Assembly: GCA_910574285.1 (NCBI GenBank)
Contig: CAJTAL010000017.1
Span: forward strand, 1-64,000
Source: Lachnospiraceae bacterium
GTDB taxonomy: Bacteria; Bacillota; Clostridia; Lachnospirales; Lachnospiraceae
DNA length: 64,000 nt
Direction: 5' to 3'
In this document: positions 24,473 through 33,800 of the stretch, in pieces
Layout of the letters: every line of letters starts with the position of its first letter
Numbering within the stretch: the first letter of the stretch is position 1
Notes under the pieces: model-generated
What the model saw: the letters and a program-made list of their open reading frames with translations, nothing else
Databases searched by the model: none
What the model was told of the DNA's origin: nothing
Position numbers and translations under genes: made by a program

Positions 24473-24500
24473 TTGCCTTTTGATTTATAATAATTATACT
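24473..24500 (+). promoter_or_regulatory. Promoter for the TetR gene
   Basis: TTGCCT (24473-24478), a 16-base spacer and TATACT (24495-24500). Confidence 0.5.
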
Positions 24501-24545
24501 TGCCGAGTGAGAAGATATCCACCGACGATATAAGCAAAGGGATGG

Positions 24546-24577
24546 ATAACCGACAGTTCATAAAAAATGTCGGTTAT
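24546..24577. promoter_or_regulatory. Inverted repeat, likely operator of the TetR regulator
   Basis: ATAACCGACA (24546-24555) and TGTCGGTTAT (24568-24577) are exact complements over a 12-base gap. The site is in the leader of the TetR gene between its promoter and its start, a usual place for autoregulation. Confidence 0.6.
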
Positions 24578-24613
24578 CGTCTGCGGCAGGGTACAGGACA
24601 GGAGGCAGTGCAT

Positions 24614-25156
24614 ATGGATCTTCGTATAGAAAAAACGGAACGGGGAATTAAGAATGCGTTTATAGAGCTTCGATCCAGGAAGCCGTTAGAGAAGATTACG
24701 GTGAAGGAATTATGTGAACTGGCATGTATCAATAAGTCCACATTTTATTCTCATTATAAAGATATTTACGATCTGTCCGACAGTATGGAAGCCGAGGTGG
24801 TTAGGTCGATCACGAACAGTATCTCACATCCGGAATACATTATGGAGAGACCGGCGGAATTTACCAGGGAATTATTTCTTGCGTATTTGTCTCAGAATGC
24901 ACTGACCATGATATTGTTCTCCGGGAGCCAGCGCAATCATCTTGTAGACAGGATTGAGACCAGTATTAAGGAAATGGTGTTTAAAGAATATCCGGAGCTT
25001 CGGAATGATGAAAAATGGAACATAATCTTAAGTTACTGCATTCAGGGAGGGTATCATACATTTCAGAGGAACAGGGAAGGCGACAGGAATACGCTGATCG
25101 CTACGATAGGGAAGATCACGGAAGCTGTACAGGAATTATATGAAAAATTTATGTAA
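24614..25156 (+). CDS. TetR-family transcriptional regulator
   Basis: I chose ATG 24614 because GGAGG at 24601-24605 lies 8 bases upstream and the protein then starts as usual for the family. 180 residues: an HTH in the first 50 (KITVKELCELACINKSTFYSHY without its first residues: ELACINKSTFYSHYKDI) and a helical C-terminal ligand domain of the TetR_C_33/AcrR-like type. The ligand is unknown. An inverted repeat upstream is a candidate self-operator. It stands alone; its targets may be elsewhere. Confidence 0.85.
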   Translation: MDLRIEKTERGIKNAFIELRSRKPLEKITVKELCELACINKSTFYSHYKDIYDLSDSMEAEVVRSITNSISHPEYIMERPAEFTRELFLAYLSQNALTMILFSGSQRNHLVDRIETSIKEMVFKEYPELRNDEKWNIILSYCIQGGYHTFQRNREGDRNTLIATIGKITEAVQELYEKFM

Positions 25157-25171
25157 ACAGTAAAAATGATA

Positions 25172-25200
25172 TTGACTGAAAGAACATTTGTTTGTATAAT
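25172..25200 (+). promoter_or_regulatory. Strong promoter of the DNA-repair operon
   Basis: TTGACT (25172-25177), a 17-base spacer and TATAAT (25195-25200). Confidence 0.8.
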
Positions 25201-25218
25201 AAACAGGAACAGGTGTTC
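25182..25218. promoter_or_regulatory. Two LexA-like (SOS) boxes
   Basis: GAACAGGTGTTC (25207-25218) fits the Gram-positive LexA consensus GAAC-RNRY-GTTY exactly. GAACATTTGTTT (25182-25193) is a near match placed between the -35 and -10 boxes. This arrangement would let LexA block the promoter until DNA damage. Confidence 0.7.
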
Positions 25219-25265
25219 TTTTTATTTAAGACTTTTTTATTAAGAGTGTTATCCGGAGGGAGAAT

Positions 25266-26645
25266 ATGGGGAAGCAGGAGTTGATAGGCGGACAAGAGAT
25301 GTCTGATGTGCGAACATGCGGGAGAACTACAGATGTCAGAAGGGGTATGGGTCTGTATGAGAAGCTGAATATTTTGACGGATGCGGCGAAGTATGATGTG
25401 GCGTGCACCTCCAGCGGGACTGCGCGGAAGAGCGACGGAACGGGAATCGGCAGTTGTGAGCAGTCGGGAATCTGCCATAGTTTTTCGGCGGATGGCAGAT
25501 GTATCTCGCTGCTTAAAATTCTTTTCACGAATGAATGTATCTTTGACTGCAAATATTGCGTGAACAGGAAGAGCAATGATGTGGAGAGGGCGTCTTTTAC
25601 ACCGGAAGAGGTATGTACGCTTACGATGGAATTCTATAGAAGAAATTATATTGAAGGATTGTTCCTTAGTTCCGGTATTCTTAAGAGTCCGGATTATACA
25701 ATGGAGCTGATCTGCGCGACATTATACCGGTTAAGGCGGCAGTGCAATTTTCAGGGATATATCCATGTGAAGGCGATCCCGGGCGCCAGTCCGGAGCTGA
25801 TACGGCAGACAGGGTTCCTTGCGGACAGAATGAGCGTGAATCTGGAACTTCCGACGGCAGAAAGCCTGAGAGCTCTTGCTCCCCATAAGACGCGGAAGAA
25901 TATCCTGACTCCGATGCGCCTGGTGCAGAACCGGATGGAGGAGAACAGGCAGGAAATCCAGTTATATCGGAATGCGCCGCGTTTTGTTCCTGCCGGACAG
26001 AGTACGCAGATGATTGTCGGGGCTTCGCCGGAGACAGATTATCAGATTATACGAGTGGCAGAATCGCTGTATCAGAGATTCGAATTAAAGAGAGTGTTTT
26101 ATTCGGCGTTCGTGAATGTCAATGATGACGCCGCGCTTCCGGCTAAGACGGGGGAAGGACCGCCTCTTCTGAGGGAACACAGGCTGTATCAGGCCGATTG
26201 GCTGCTGAGGTATTATCATTTCCGGGCGGAAGAGCTTCTTACAGAAGAGGATCCGAATTTTAATGTGTTGTTTGATCCAAAATGCAATTGGGCGTTGAAG
26301 CATTTGGAGAAGTTTCCGGTGGAGATTAACCGGGTGGATTATAAGATGCTGCTGCGGGTACCGGGGATCGGCTATAAGTCGGCGATACGGATCGTCAAAG
26401 CGAGACGGCTTGGCATACTGGATTTTGCGGATCTGAAGAAGATTGGGGTCGTACTTAAAAGAGCGCTTTACTTTATTACATGCAGCGGCAGGATGATGTA
26501 TCCGACGAAGATAGAGGAAGATTATATAGCAAGGAATCTTCTTGTCGCAGGAGAGAAGCTTCCGGCAGAAGTGACCAACATGGGATACCGGCAGCTTTCG
26601 CTGTTTGATGATGTGAATTTCAGTGCGCCTGAAACATCCGTGTAA
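25266..26645 (+). CDS. Putative DNA modification/repair radical SAM protein (TIGR03916)
   Basis: 459 residues with CCGGAGGGAGA upstream. The radical SAM cluster motif is C-x3-C-x2-C in NECIFDCKYCVNR (about residues 93-105). A helix-hairpin-helix DNA-binding segment is near the C-terminus (LLRVPGIGYKSAIRIVKARR, about 362-381). The family is regularly found next to TIGR03915, as here (44 bases). The predicted role is a DNA base repair or modification reaction; the chemistry is not known. The LexA-like boxes in its promoter support a repair role. Confidence 0.88.
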   Translation: MGKQELIGGQEMSDVRTCGRTTDVRRGMGLYEKLNILTDAAKYDVACTSSGTARKSDGTGIGSCEQSGICHSFSADGRCISLLKILFTNECIFDCKYCVNRKSNDVERASFTPEEVCTLTMEFYRRNYIEGLFLSSGILKSPDYTMELICATLYRLRRQCNFQGYIHVKAIPGASPELIRQTGFLADRMSVNLELPTAESLRALAPHKTRKNILTPMRLVQNRMEENRQEIQLYRNAPRFVPAGQSTQMIVGASPETDYQIIRVAESLYQRFELKRVFYSAFVNVNDDAALPAKTGEGPPLLREHRLYQADWLLRYYHFRAEELLTEEDPNFNVLFDPKCNWALKHLEKFPVEINRVDYKMLLRVPGIGYKSAIRIVKARRLGILDFADLKKIGVVLKRALYFITCSGRMMYPTKIEEDYIARNLLVAGEKLPAEVTNMGYRQLSLFDDVNFSAPETSV

Positions 26646-26688
26646 GGGACAAAGTGAAGTATTATATATAAGATGAAGGAGAACTTCT

Positions 26689-27459
26689 ATGAAGACAGTA
26701 TATGTGTGTAATGATACGGTTACCGGGATTTTTTCCGGTATCTATGATGCCTGGAAGTCGAAAAAAGGAGAAGAGGAGTGTGAGATCGCTCTTAGGGGGA
26801 TGCTGAGTCAGCAGCTATTCTGTGACTATGTGGAAGTAGAGGAGACGGAGCATAAGGCGGCTGCGGTAGAGGCGCTGATTAAAAAGCATCTGGGGAGGCG
26901 GGCATATTGGGATATCTACCATGCGGTGCTGTCGGCAGACAGCAAAAAAGGAGACGCCGTCCTTGGAACGATGCTGGCAGCCAGAGCCATACCGGACAGT
27001 ACAAAGATTATGGAACATCTGAGCCATCCAAAGGTAGAGAAGGTGTTTGAACTCAGCAGGAATGTAGGCGGGGAGGCCCATAGCTATAAAGGATTCCTGC
27101 GTTTCAGGGAGCTTTTAAACGGTGTGCTGTATGCGGAGATTGAACCGAAGAATCAGATTCTGACTTGTCTTGCGCCGCATTTTGCTGACCGTCTTCCGGT
27201 GGAGAACTGGATGATCCATGATAAGACGCATCGGATGTTTGCCGTCCATGAGGCAGGGAAGAAGTGGGTAATTCTGTGGGGAGAAGAGATAGACGAGACG
27301 GTATTGGAGATGGTATCGGATAAGGAAGAAGAGTATGCCAGGCTTTGGAGAGGATTCTGCCGGACGATCGCAATCGAGAGCCGCAGGAATCCCCGGTGTC
27401 AGATGCAGCATCTGCCGCTTCGGTATCGCGGGAAGATGACAGAATTTTCACTGTACTAG
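26689..27459 (+). CDS. TIGR03915-family putative DNA repair protein
   Basis: 256 residues starting MKTVYVCNDTVTGIFSGIYDAW, cited in part (VTGIFSGIYDAW). The C-terminal half resembles DUF4130 (ENWMIHDKTHRMFAVHE and LWRGFCRTIAIESRRNPRCQ, cited in part: FCRTIAIESRRNP). It follows the radical SAM gene and is its constant partner in clostridia. The two probably act in one repair complex, by inference from conserved linkage. Confidence 0.85.
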   Translation: MKTVYVCNDTVTGIFSGIYDAWKSKKGEEECEIALRGMLSQQLFCDYVEVEETEHKAAAVEALIKKHLGRRAYWDIYHAVLSADSKKGDAVLGTMLAARAIPDSTKIMEHLSHPKVEKVFELSRNVGGEAHSYKGFLRFRELLNGVLYAEIEPKNQILTCLAPHFADRLPVENWMIHDKTHRMFAVHEAGKKWVILWGEEIDETVLEMVSDKEEEYARLWRGFCRTIAIESRRNPRCQMQHLPLRYRGKMTEFSLY

Positions 27460-27541
27460 TTCAAAAAGTAATGGATATTTAAATAAGACGGTGATATGAT
27501 GGTAACCGAAGACTATAAATATTCGGAGTTGAACAGGTAGG

Positions 27542-29905
27542 ATGGAACAGCCAATCATTCATATATCCGTGCGTAATCTGGTGGAGTTCATTTTGCGAAG
27601 CGGCGATATTGACAACAGAACAGCAGGGGCGGATAAGGACGCCATGCTGATGGGCGGGAAGATTCACCGTAAGATACAGAGGAGGATGGGGGCGGAGTAT
27701 CATGCGGAAGTACCGCTCAAGTACGAAGTACAGTGCAGAGGATTCACACTGTCTGTAGAAGGCCGCGCGGACGGCGTGATCGAGCGTCCGGAGGGAACCG
27801 TGATCGACGAGATCAAAGGAGTTTTCCGGGAGCTTGAGCTGATGAAGGAGCCTGTCCCGGTACATCTTGCGCAGGCGAAGTGTTATGCGTATATCTATGC
27901 GGATACACATGAGCTGAAGGAGATCGGCATACAGATGACCTATTGCAATATGGATACGGAAGAGATCCGGCGTTTTCAGAGTGTATGTTCCTATGACGTA
28001 TTGAAGGAATGGTTTTTTGGCGTACTCAGACAGTATGAAAAATGGGCGAGGTATGAGATTGAGTGGAAGAAGAAGAGAAATGATTCTATCCGGCAGGTTC
28101 AGTTCCCTTTCGAATACCGGGAAGGGCAGAAGATACTGGCTCAGTCTGTGTATCGGACGATTTTACGGAAGAAGAAATTATTTATACAGGCGCCTACCGG
28201 AGTCGGGAAGACGATATCCACGGTGTTTCCGGCTGTGAAGGCCGTGGGAGAGGGACTTGGGGAGAAGATCTTTTATCTCACTGCGAAGACGATTACCCGG
28301 ACTGTTGCATGGCAGGCGTTTGAGTTATTAAGAGAACAGTGTCTTCGTATGAAGGTTCTCATATTGACTGCAAAGGAGAAGATTTGCTTTTGCGAGGAGC
28401 ATAATTGTAATCCGGATGCCTGCCCATATGCGAAGGGGCATTACGACAGGGTGAATGACGCGGTATATGAGTTGATTACCTCTTCGGATGAGATGAATCG
28501 GGAGATTCTGGAAGAACAGGCGAGAAAATGGAAGGTATGTCCCCATGAGATGAGCCTGGATGTGTCAGTGTGGGTGGATGCCGTCATCTGCGACTATAAT
28601 TACGTGTTTGATCCCAATGCCCATCTGAGGCGGTTCTTCGGAGAAGGCAATAAGGGAGAGTATCTCTTTTTGATTGACGAAGCTCATAATCTGGTCGAGC
28701 GCGGAAGATCGATGTACAGTGCAGAACTTTATAAAGAAGATTTCCTGAAGCTTAAGAAGCTGGTAAAGCAAAAAGCGCCGAAACTGACGAAGCGGCTGGA
28801 GGAATGCAATAAACAGATGCTTGCGTTAAAAAGAGAATGCCAGGATTATCAGGTGCTGAACAGTGTATCGCATGTCTATATAAAGCTGGTGTCTCTTATG
28901 ACAGAGATGGAAAGATATCTGGAAGAATGCAGGGAAGAAGAGCTTCGCAAAGAAGTATTGGAGCTGTACTTTGCCGTTCGTATGTTTATCAATATCCATG
29001 ACAGGCTCGACGAGAATTATATTATCTATTCGGAGTTCGATGAGGACGGGAGGTTTAAAGTCAGGCTTTTTTGCGTGAATCCTGCGAAGTGTCTGCAGGA
29101 ATTCTTAGATAAGGGGAACAGTGCGGTGTTCTTTTCGGCGACGCTGCTTCCGATTCGTTACTATAAGACGCTTCTTAGTACGTCAAAGGAGGATTATGCG
29201 ATCTATGCGAAGTCTCCTTTTGATCCGGCAAACCGCCGGATTCTTCTGGGAATGGATGTCAGTACAAAATATACCAGGAGAGGAAGCGAGATGTACAGAA
29301 GATATGCAGAATATCTGATACAGGCGACAAAAGCAAGGCAGGGGAATTATCTTGCGTTCTTCCCGTCTTATCGTTTCATGGAGGAAGTGTATGAGGAATT
29401 TATCCTGATGCTTGGTGAGCGGGCAGCAGGGGAGACGGGGAGAATCGAGTATATCATGCAGTCCCAGTATATGACGGAAGAGGCAAGAGAGATATTTCTG
29501 GAGAATTTTGAGGAGAGCAGAGAACAAAGCCTTGTGGGGTTCTGCGTCATGGGAGGAATCTTCTCGGAAGGTATCGATCTGGCGGAGGATAAGCTGATCG
29601 GCGCGCTGATCGTTGGGACGGGCCTGCCGCAGGTGTGCCGGGAGAGGGAACTTCTTAAGATGTATTTTGATGCCCAGGGGCTCAGGGGATTCGATTATGC
29701 TTATCTCTATCCGGGGATGAATAAGGTACTCCAGTCCGCCGGAAGGGTTATCCGTACAGATTCAGACAAGGGAATTATCCTGCTTCTGGACGAACGGTTT
29801 AGAGACGGCAGATATCAGGAGACATTTCCCCGGGAATGGGCGGATTATGGAATGTGCAGAATCGAGGATGTGTCAGAGAAAATCAGGGAATTTTGGAAGA
29901 GATAA
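27542..29905 (+). CDS. Nuclease-helicase fusion: PD-(D/E)XK domain plus Rad3/DinG-type helicase
   Basis: 787 residues. The N-terminal 180 residues look like a Cas4/RecB-type nuclease: GGKIHRKIQ, EGRADGVIE, VIDEIKG (the D-E-x-K core) and QAKCYAYIY. The helicase part has Walker A APTGVGKT (about 219-226), an iron-sulphur cluster set of Cys (ICFCEEHNCNPDACPY, about 281-296), DEAH in LFLIDEAHNLV (about 378-388) and the late motif QSAGRVIRTDSDKG. It is a 5'-3' XPD/DinG-like helicase. It starts 82 bases after the TIGR03915 gene and is probably in the same LexA-controlled operon. Confidence 0.88.
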   Translation: MEQPIIHISVRNLVEFILRSGDIDNRTAGADKDAMLMGGKIHRKIQRRMGAEYHAEVPLKYEVQCRGFTLSVEGRADGVIERPEGTVIDEIKGVFRELELMKEPVPVHLAQAKCYAYIYADTHELKEIGIQMTYCNMDTEEIRRFQSVCSYDVLKEWFFGVLRQYEKWARYEIEWKKKRNDSIRQVQFPFEYREGQKILAQSVYRTILRKKKLFIQAPTGVGKTISTVFPAVKAVGEGLGEKIFYLTAKTITRTVAWQAFELLREQCLRMKVLILTAKEKICFCEEHNCNPDACPYAKGHYDRVNDAVYELITSSDEMNREILEEQARKWKVCPHEMSLDVSVWVDAVICDYNYVFDPNAHLRRFFGEGNKGEYLFLIDEAHNLVERGRSMYSAELYKEDFLKLKKLVKQKAPKLTKRLEECNKQMLALKRECQDYQVLNSVSHVYIKLVSLMTEMERYLEECREEELRKEVLELYFAVRMFINIHDRLDENYIIYSEFDEDGRFKVRLFCVNPAKCLQEFLDKGNSAVFFSATLLPIRYYKTLLSTSKEDYAIYAKSPFDPANRRILLGMDVSTKYTRRGSEMYRRYAEYLIQATKARQGNYLAFFPSYRFMEEVYEEFILMLGERAAGETGRIEYIMQSQYMTEEAREIFLENFEESREQSLVGFCVMGGIFSEGIDLAEDKLIGALIVGTGLPQVCRERELLKMYFDAQGLRGFDYAYLYPGMNKVLQSAGRVIRTDSDKGIILLLDERFRDGRYQETFPREWADYGMCRIEDVSEKIREFWKR

Positions 29906-29941
29906 GACACAAAGAGCTCGGAAGAAGGAGGGGCAAATAGG

Positions 29942-30718
29942 ATGGTAACAGAAGAAAAAAAAGAAGGCCAGACGGGAGAAGCAGAGCACAGGCAGGAAAT
30001 GCAAAGAATCAGTATACCGCCAGGGATATCTTCCACTGCCGCTGCTTTTTCCATGTTCCTTGTGATTATCGCTATGCTGCTTACCAGCTTTCAGGCGGCG
30101 ATCTATGGAGATGCCGGATATGGGTTCTATGAGAAGGAATATGCCAGATATCACGTCACGGATTCCCTTGGCATGAAGATGGAAGACGTCATGGATGTCA
30201 CGGAATATATGATGGATTATCTGATCGGAAAGGAAGAAGAGCTGTCTATTGTGACAGATGTGGACGGAAAGAGACAGGATTTTTTTAATGAGCAGGACCG
30301 TCTGCATATGGCGGATGTAAGGAATTTGTTCCTGGGCGGATTGAGGATTCGGAATATCTGCGCTGCCGCGGCTATACTCTTGCTCCTGGGGCTGAAACTG
30401 GGAAAGGCAGATTTAAAGAGGCTGATCCCCAGGTCATATTTCAGGGCGGTTCTGATATTTACAGGATTGCTTCTGTTCCTGGGACTTGCGTGTACGATTG
30501 ATTTTACGGCATGTTTTACCCTTTTCCATAAAATATTCTTTACGAATGATCTGTGGATGTTCGATCCTGCGTCTGATTATATGATCCGGATGCTGCCGGA
30601 GGGATTCTTCTCGGATATGGCGCTTCGGATCGCAGGGACATTCATAGGAATGCTGGCTGTATTGGGGATAGTTCTTGCAATATGGAAGGTCAGGCGGCGT
30701 CCGCCGGCGAAAGAATAA
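29942..30718 (+). CDS. TIGR01906-family integral membrane protein (DUF1461)
   Basis: 258 residues with GAAGGAGGGGC upstream. Transmembrane helices lie at about 33-54, 128-147, 163-183 and 225-247. The region between the first two is extracytoplasmic and helical (DVMDVTEYMMDYLIGKEEEL), as is typical of this family. Function is unknown. It follows the helicase by 36 bases and may share its transcript. Confidence 0.75.
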   Translation: MVTEEKKEGQTGEAEHRQEMQRISIPPGISSTAAAFSMFLVIIAMLLTSFQAAIYGDAGYGFYEKEYARYHVTDSLGMKMEDVMDVTEYMMDYLIGKEEELSIVTDVDGKRQDFFNEQDRLHMADVRNLFLGGLRIRNICAAAAILLLLGLKLGKADLKRLIPRSYFRAVLIFTGLLLFLGLACTIDFTACFTLFHKIFFTNDLWMFDPASDYMIRMLPEGFFSDMALRIAGTFIGMLAVLGIVLAIWKVRRRPPAKE

Positions 30719-30755
30719 AAAGTTGTTTTTCGCACTCGCCCAGTTTCATAAAATC

Positions 30756-30803
30756 AGGATATCTTAAATTAGGATATCTTAATAGAAAGAATTGTGCTAC
30801 AAT
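30756..30803 (+). promoter_or_regulatory. Direct repeat and extended -10 promoter of purL
   Basis: AGGATATCTTAA occurs twice with a 15-base period (30756-30767, 30771-30782). It is followed by an extended -10 box TGCTACAAT ending at 30803. No clear -35 box is present, so the repeats could bind an activator or a repressor. Confidence 0.4.
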
Positions 30804-30872
30804 GGAGACTAGTACATACATATTTTTCGGTGTACTGGAACGGAGATAAGATTCAGGTATGGAGGTTGACTT

Positions 30873-33800
30873 ATGGGAAATGTAAGACGGGTTTATGTAG
30901 AGAAAAAAGAGGGGTTTGGCGTACAGGCCCACGATCTTAAGCAGGAGATCAGTAATTATCTTGGTATTCAGGATGTGGAGAATGTACGTGTTTTGATTCG
31001 CTATGATGTGGAGAATATCTCGGAGGAGATATTTGAGAAAGCATGTAACGGCGTCTTTGCGGAGCCTCCGGTGGATATCCTCTATCATGAGGAGTTCCCT
31101 GTGGCGCAGGGAAGCAGAGTGTTCTCGGTGGAATTCCTGCCGGGTCAGTTTGATCAGCGCGCAGATTCTGCGGTTCAGTGCGTGCAGTTCATCAAAGAGG
31201 ACGAGCAGCCGGTGATCCGCACGGCAACGACATATGTCATCGTGGGGAAGGACGGAGCTATAGCTGATGAAGAGTTTGACATGATAAAAGCACATTGCAT
31301 TAATCCGGTAGATTCCAGAGAGACAGGTATGGAGAAGCCGGAAACGCTTGTAGTGGAATTTCCGGAGCCGGAGGATGTGAAGATATTTGACGGGTTCTGT
31401 AAGATGGATGAAGAGCGGTTCCGGGAGTTGTATGATTCTCTTGGACTTGCGATGACGTTTAAGGATTTTCAGCATATCCGCAATTACTTCCGAGAGGAAG
31501 AGAAGAGGGATCCGTCGATGACGGAGATCCGTGTGCTGGATACATACTGGTCTGATCATTGCAGGCATACGACCTTTTCCACAGAGCTTACGGATGTCAC
31601 ATTTGGAGAGGGGGATTACAGAAGACCGATAGAAGAGACTTATCGAAGATATCTGGCCGACCACAGCGAGATATTCAGAGGCAGGGAGGATAAGTTTGTA
31701 TGTCTGATGGATCTGGCATTGATGGCGATGCGCAAGCTTAAGAAAGAAGGAAAGCTGGATGACCAGGAAGAATCGGATGAGATCAACGCCTGCAGTATCG
31801 TAGTGCCTGTGAAGGTAGACGGAGCGGAAGAAGAGTGGCTGGTGAATTTCAAAAACGAGACTCACAATCACCCGACAGAGATCGAACCTTTCGGCGGCGC
31901 GGCCACCTGCCTTGGCGGTGCGATCCGTGATCCGCTCTCAGGGCGTACTTATGTATATCAGGCGATGCGTGTGACGGGGGCGGCAGATCCCACTGTCTCG
32001 GTGAAAGATACGATGAAAGGGAAGCTTCCCCAGAAGAAACTGGTCAGAGAGGCGGCGCATGGCTATAGTTCATATGGGAATCAGATCGGGCTTGCGACAG
32101 GTACCGTAAAGGAGATCTATCATCCGAATTATGTCGCGAAACGTATGGAGATCGGCGCGGTATTGGGGGCGGCGCCGAGGCGTGCTGTAATCCGGGAGAC
32201 TTCTGATCCGGGAGATATCATCATTCTTCTCGGCGGACGTACCGGGCGTGACGGCTGCGGGGGAGCGACAGGTTCCTCCAAGGTGCATACAGAAGAGTCT
32301 ACGAAGACCTGCGGAGCAGAAGTACAGAAGGGGAATCCTCCGACGGAGCGGAAGATTCAGCGTCTGTTCCGGCGGGAAGAGGTCAGCAGGCTGATCAAGA
32401 AGTGTAATGATTTCGGCGCGGGCGGAGTCTCGGTTGCGATCGGAGAGCTGGCGGACGGATTAAGGGTAGATCTTGATAAGGTACCGAAGAAATATGCAGG
32501 ATTAGACGGAACGGAGATTGCCATCTCAGAATCGCAGGAGCGTATGGCGGTGGTTGTCGATCCGAAAGATGTAGATACATTCATGGGATATGCGAAGGAA
32601 GAGAATCTGGAAGCCACCTGTGTGGCAGTCGTGACAGAGGAGCCGCGTCTTGTGCTCTCCTGGCGGGGAAAAGAGATCGTGAATCTGTCCCGTGCTTTCC
32701 TGGATACCAACGGGGCGCATCAGGAGACGGCGGTTGCGGTGGATATCCCAAGCAGGAAAGACAGCATATTAGTCAGAGAAGAGATTCCGGACGTAAGGTC
32801 AAGATGGCTTGCAACCCTGGGCGATCTGAATGTCTGCTCCCAGAAGGGACTTGTGGAGATGTTCGACGGCTCTATCGGAGCGGCGTCCGTGTTCATGCCG
32901 CATGGGGGTAAGTATCAGAGGACCGAGACTCAGGCGATGGTGGCAAAGCTTCCGGTTCTTATCGGAGATTGTGACACAGTGACGATGATGAGTTACGGGT
33001 TTGACCCATATCTGTCTACTTGGAGTCCTTATCACGGCGCGGTCTATGCAGTGACGGAGTCGATTGCGAAGATTGTGGCGGCAGGCGGAGAAAGCAGGAA
33101 GATCCGATTCACTTTCCAGGAATATTTCCGCCGTATGACGGAGGATCCTCACAGATGGAGCCAGCCTTTTGCAGCGCTTCTGGGAGCTTATGACGCGCAG
33201 CTTGGCTTTGGTCTTCCTTCCATCGGAGGAAAGGACAGTATGTCGGGAACCTTTGAAGATATCGACGTGCCTCCTACGTTGGTATCCTTTGCGGTTGATG
33301 TGGCGCAGGAGAAAGATATAATCACGCCGGAGCTTAAAAAGCCGGGAAATAAGCTGATATGGCTTCGTATAGAGATGGATGAATATGATATTCCTATATA
33401 CGAGAAGGTGTTGGACCAGTATGGAAAATTCACGGATGATATCCGCAGAGGGCGGATTGTATCCGCATATGCGCTTGACCGGCATGGGGTAATCGCCGCG
33501 GTCAGCAAGATGGCGTTCGGGAACCGGCAGGGTGTGAAGCTTGAGCATAATATCGACGAGAGAGATCTGTTTGCACCGGCGTTTGGAGATATCATCGCAG
33601 AGGTGCCGGCAGGCAAAGTGGGAGAGCTGTCTATTACCTATACTGTGATCGGAGAAGTGACGGACAAGCCGGTATTTTCTTATAAAAATGTGGAGATTGG
33701 TATTTCTGAGGCGGAAGACGTATGGACTAGACCGCTGGAGAGTGTGTTCGCAACCAATTCCGGCGCCGAAGGACAGGATGAAAAAGTAGAGACAGGACTT

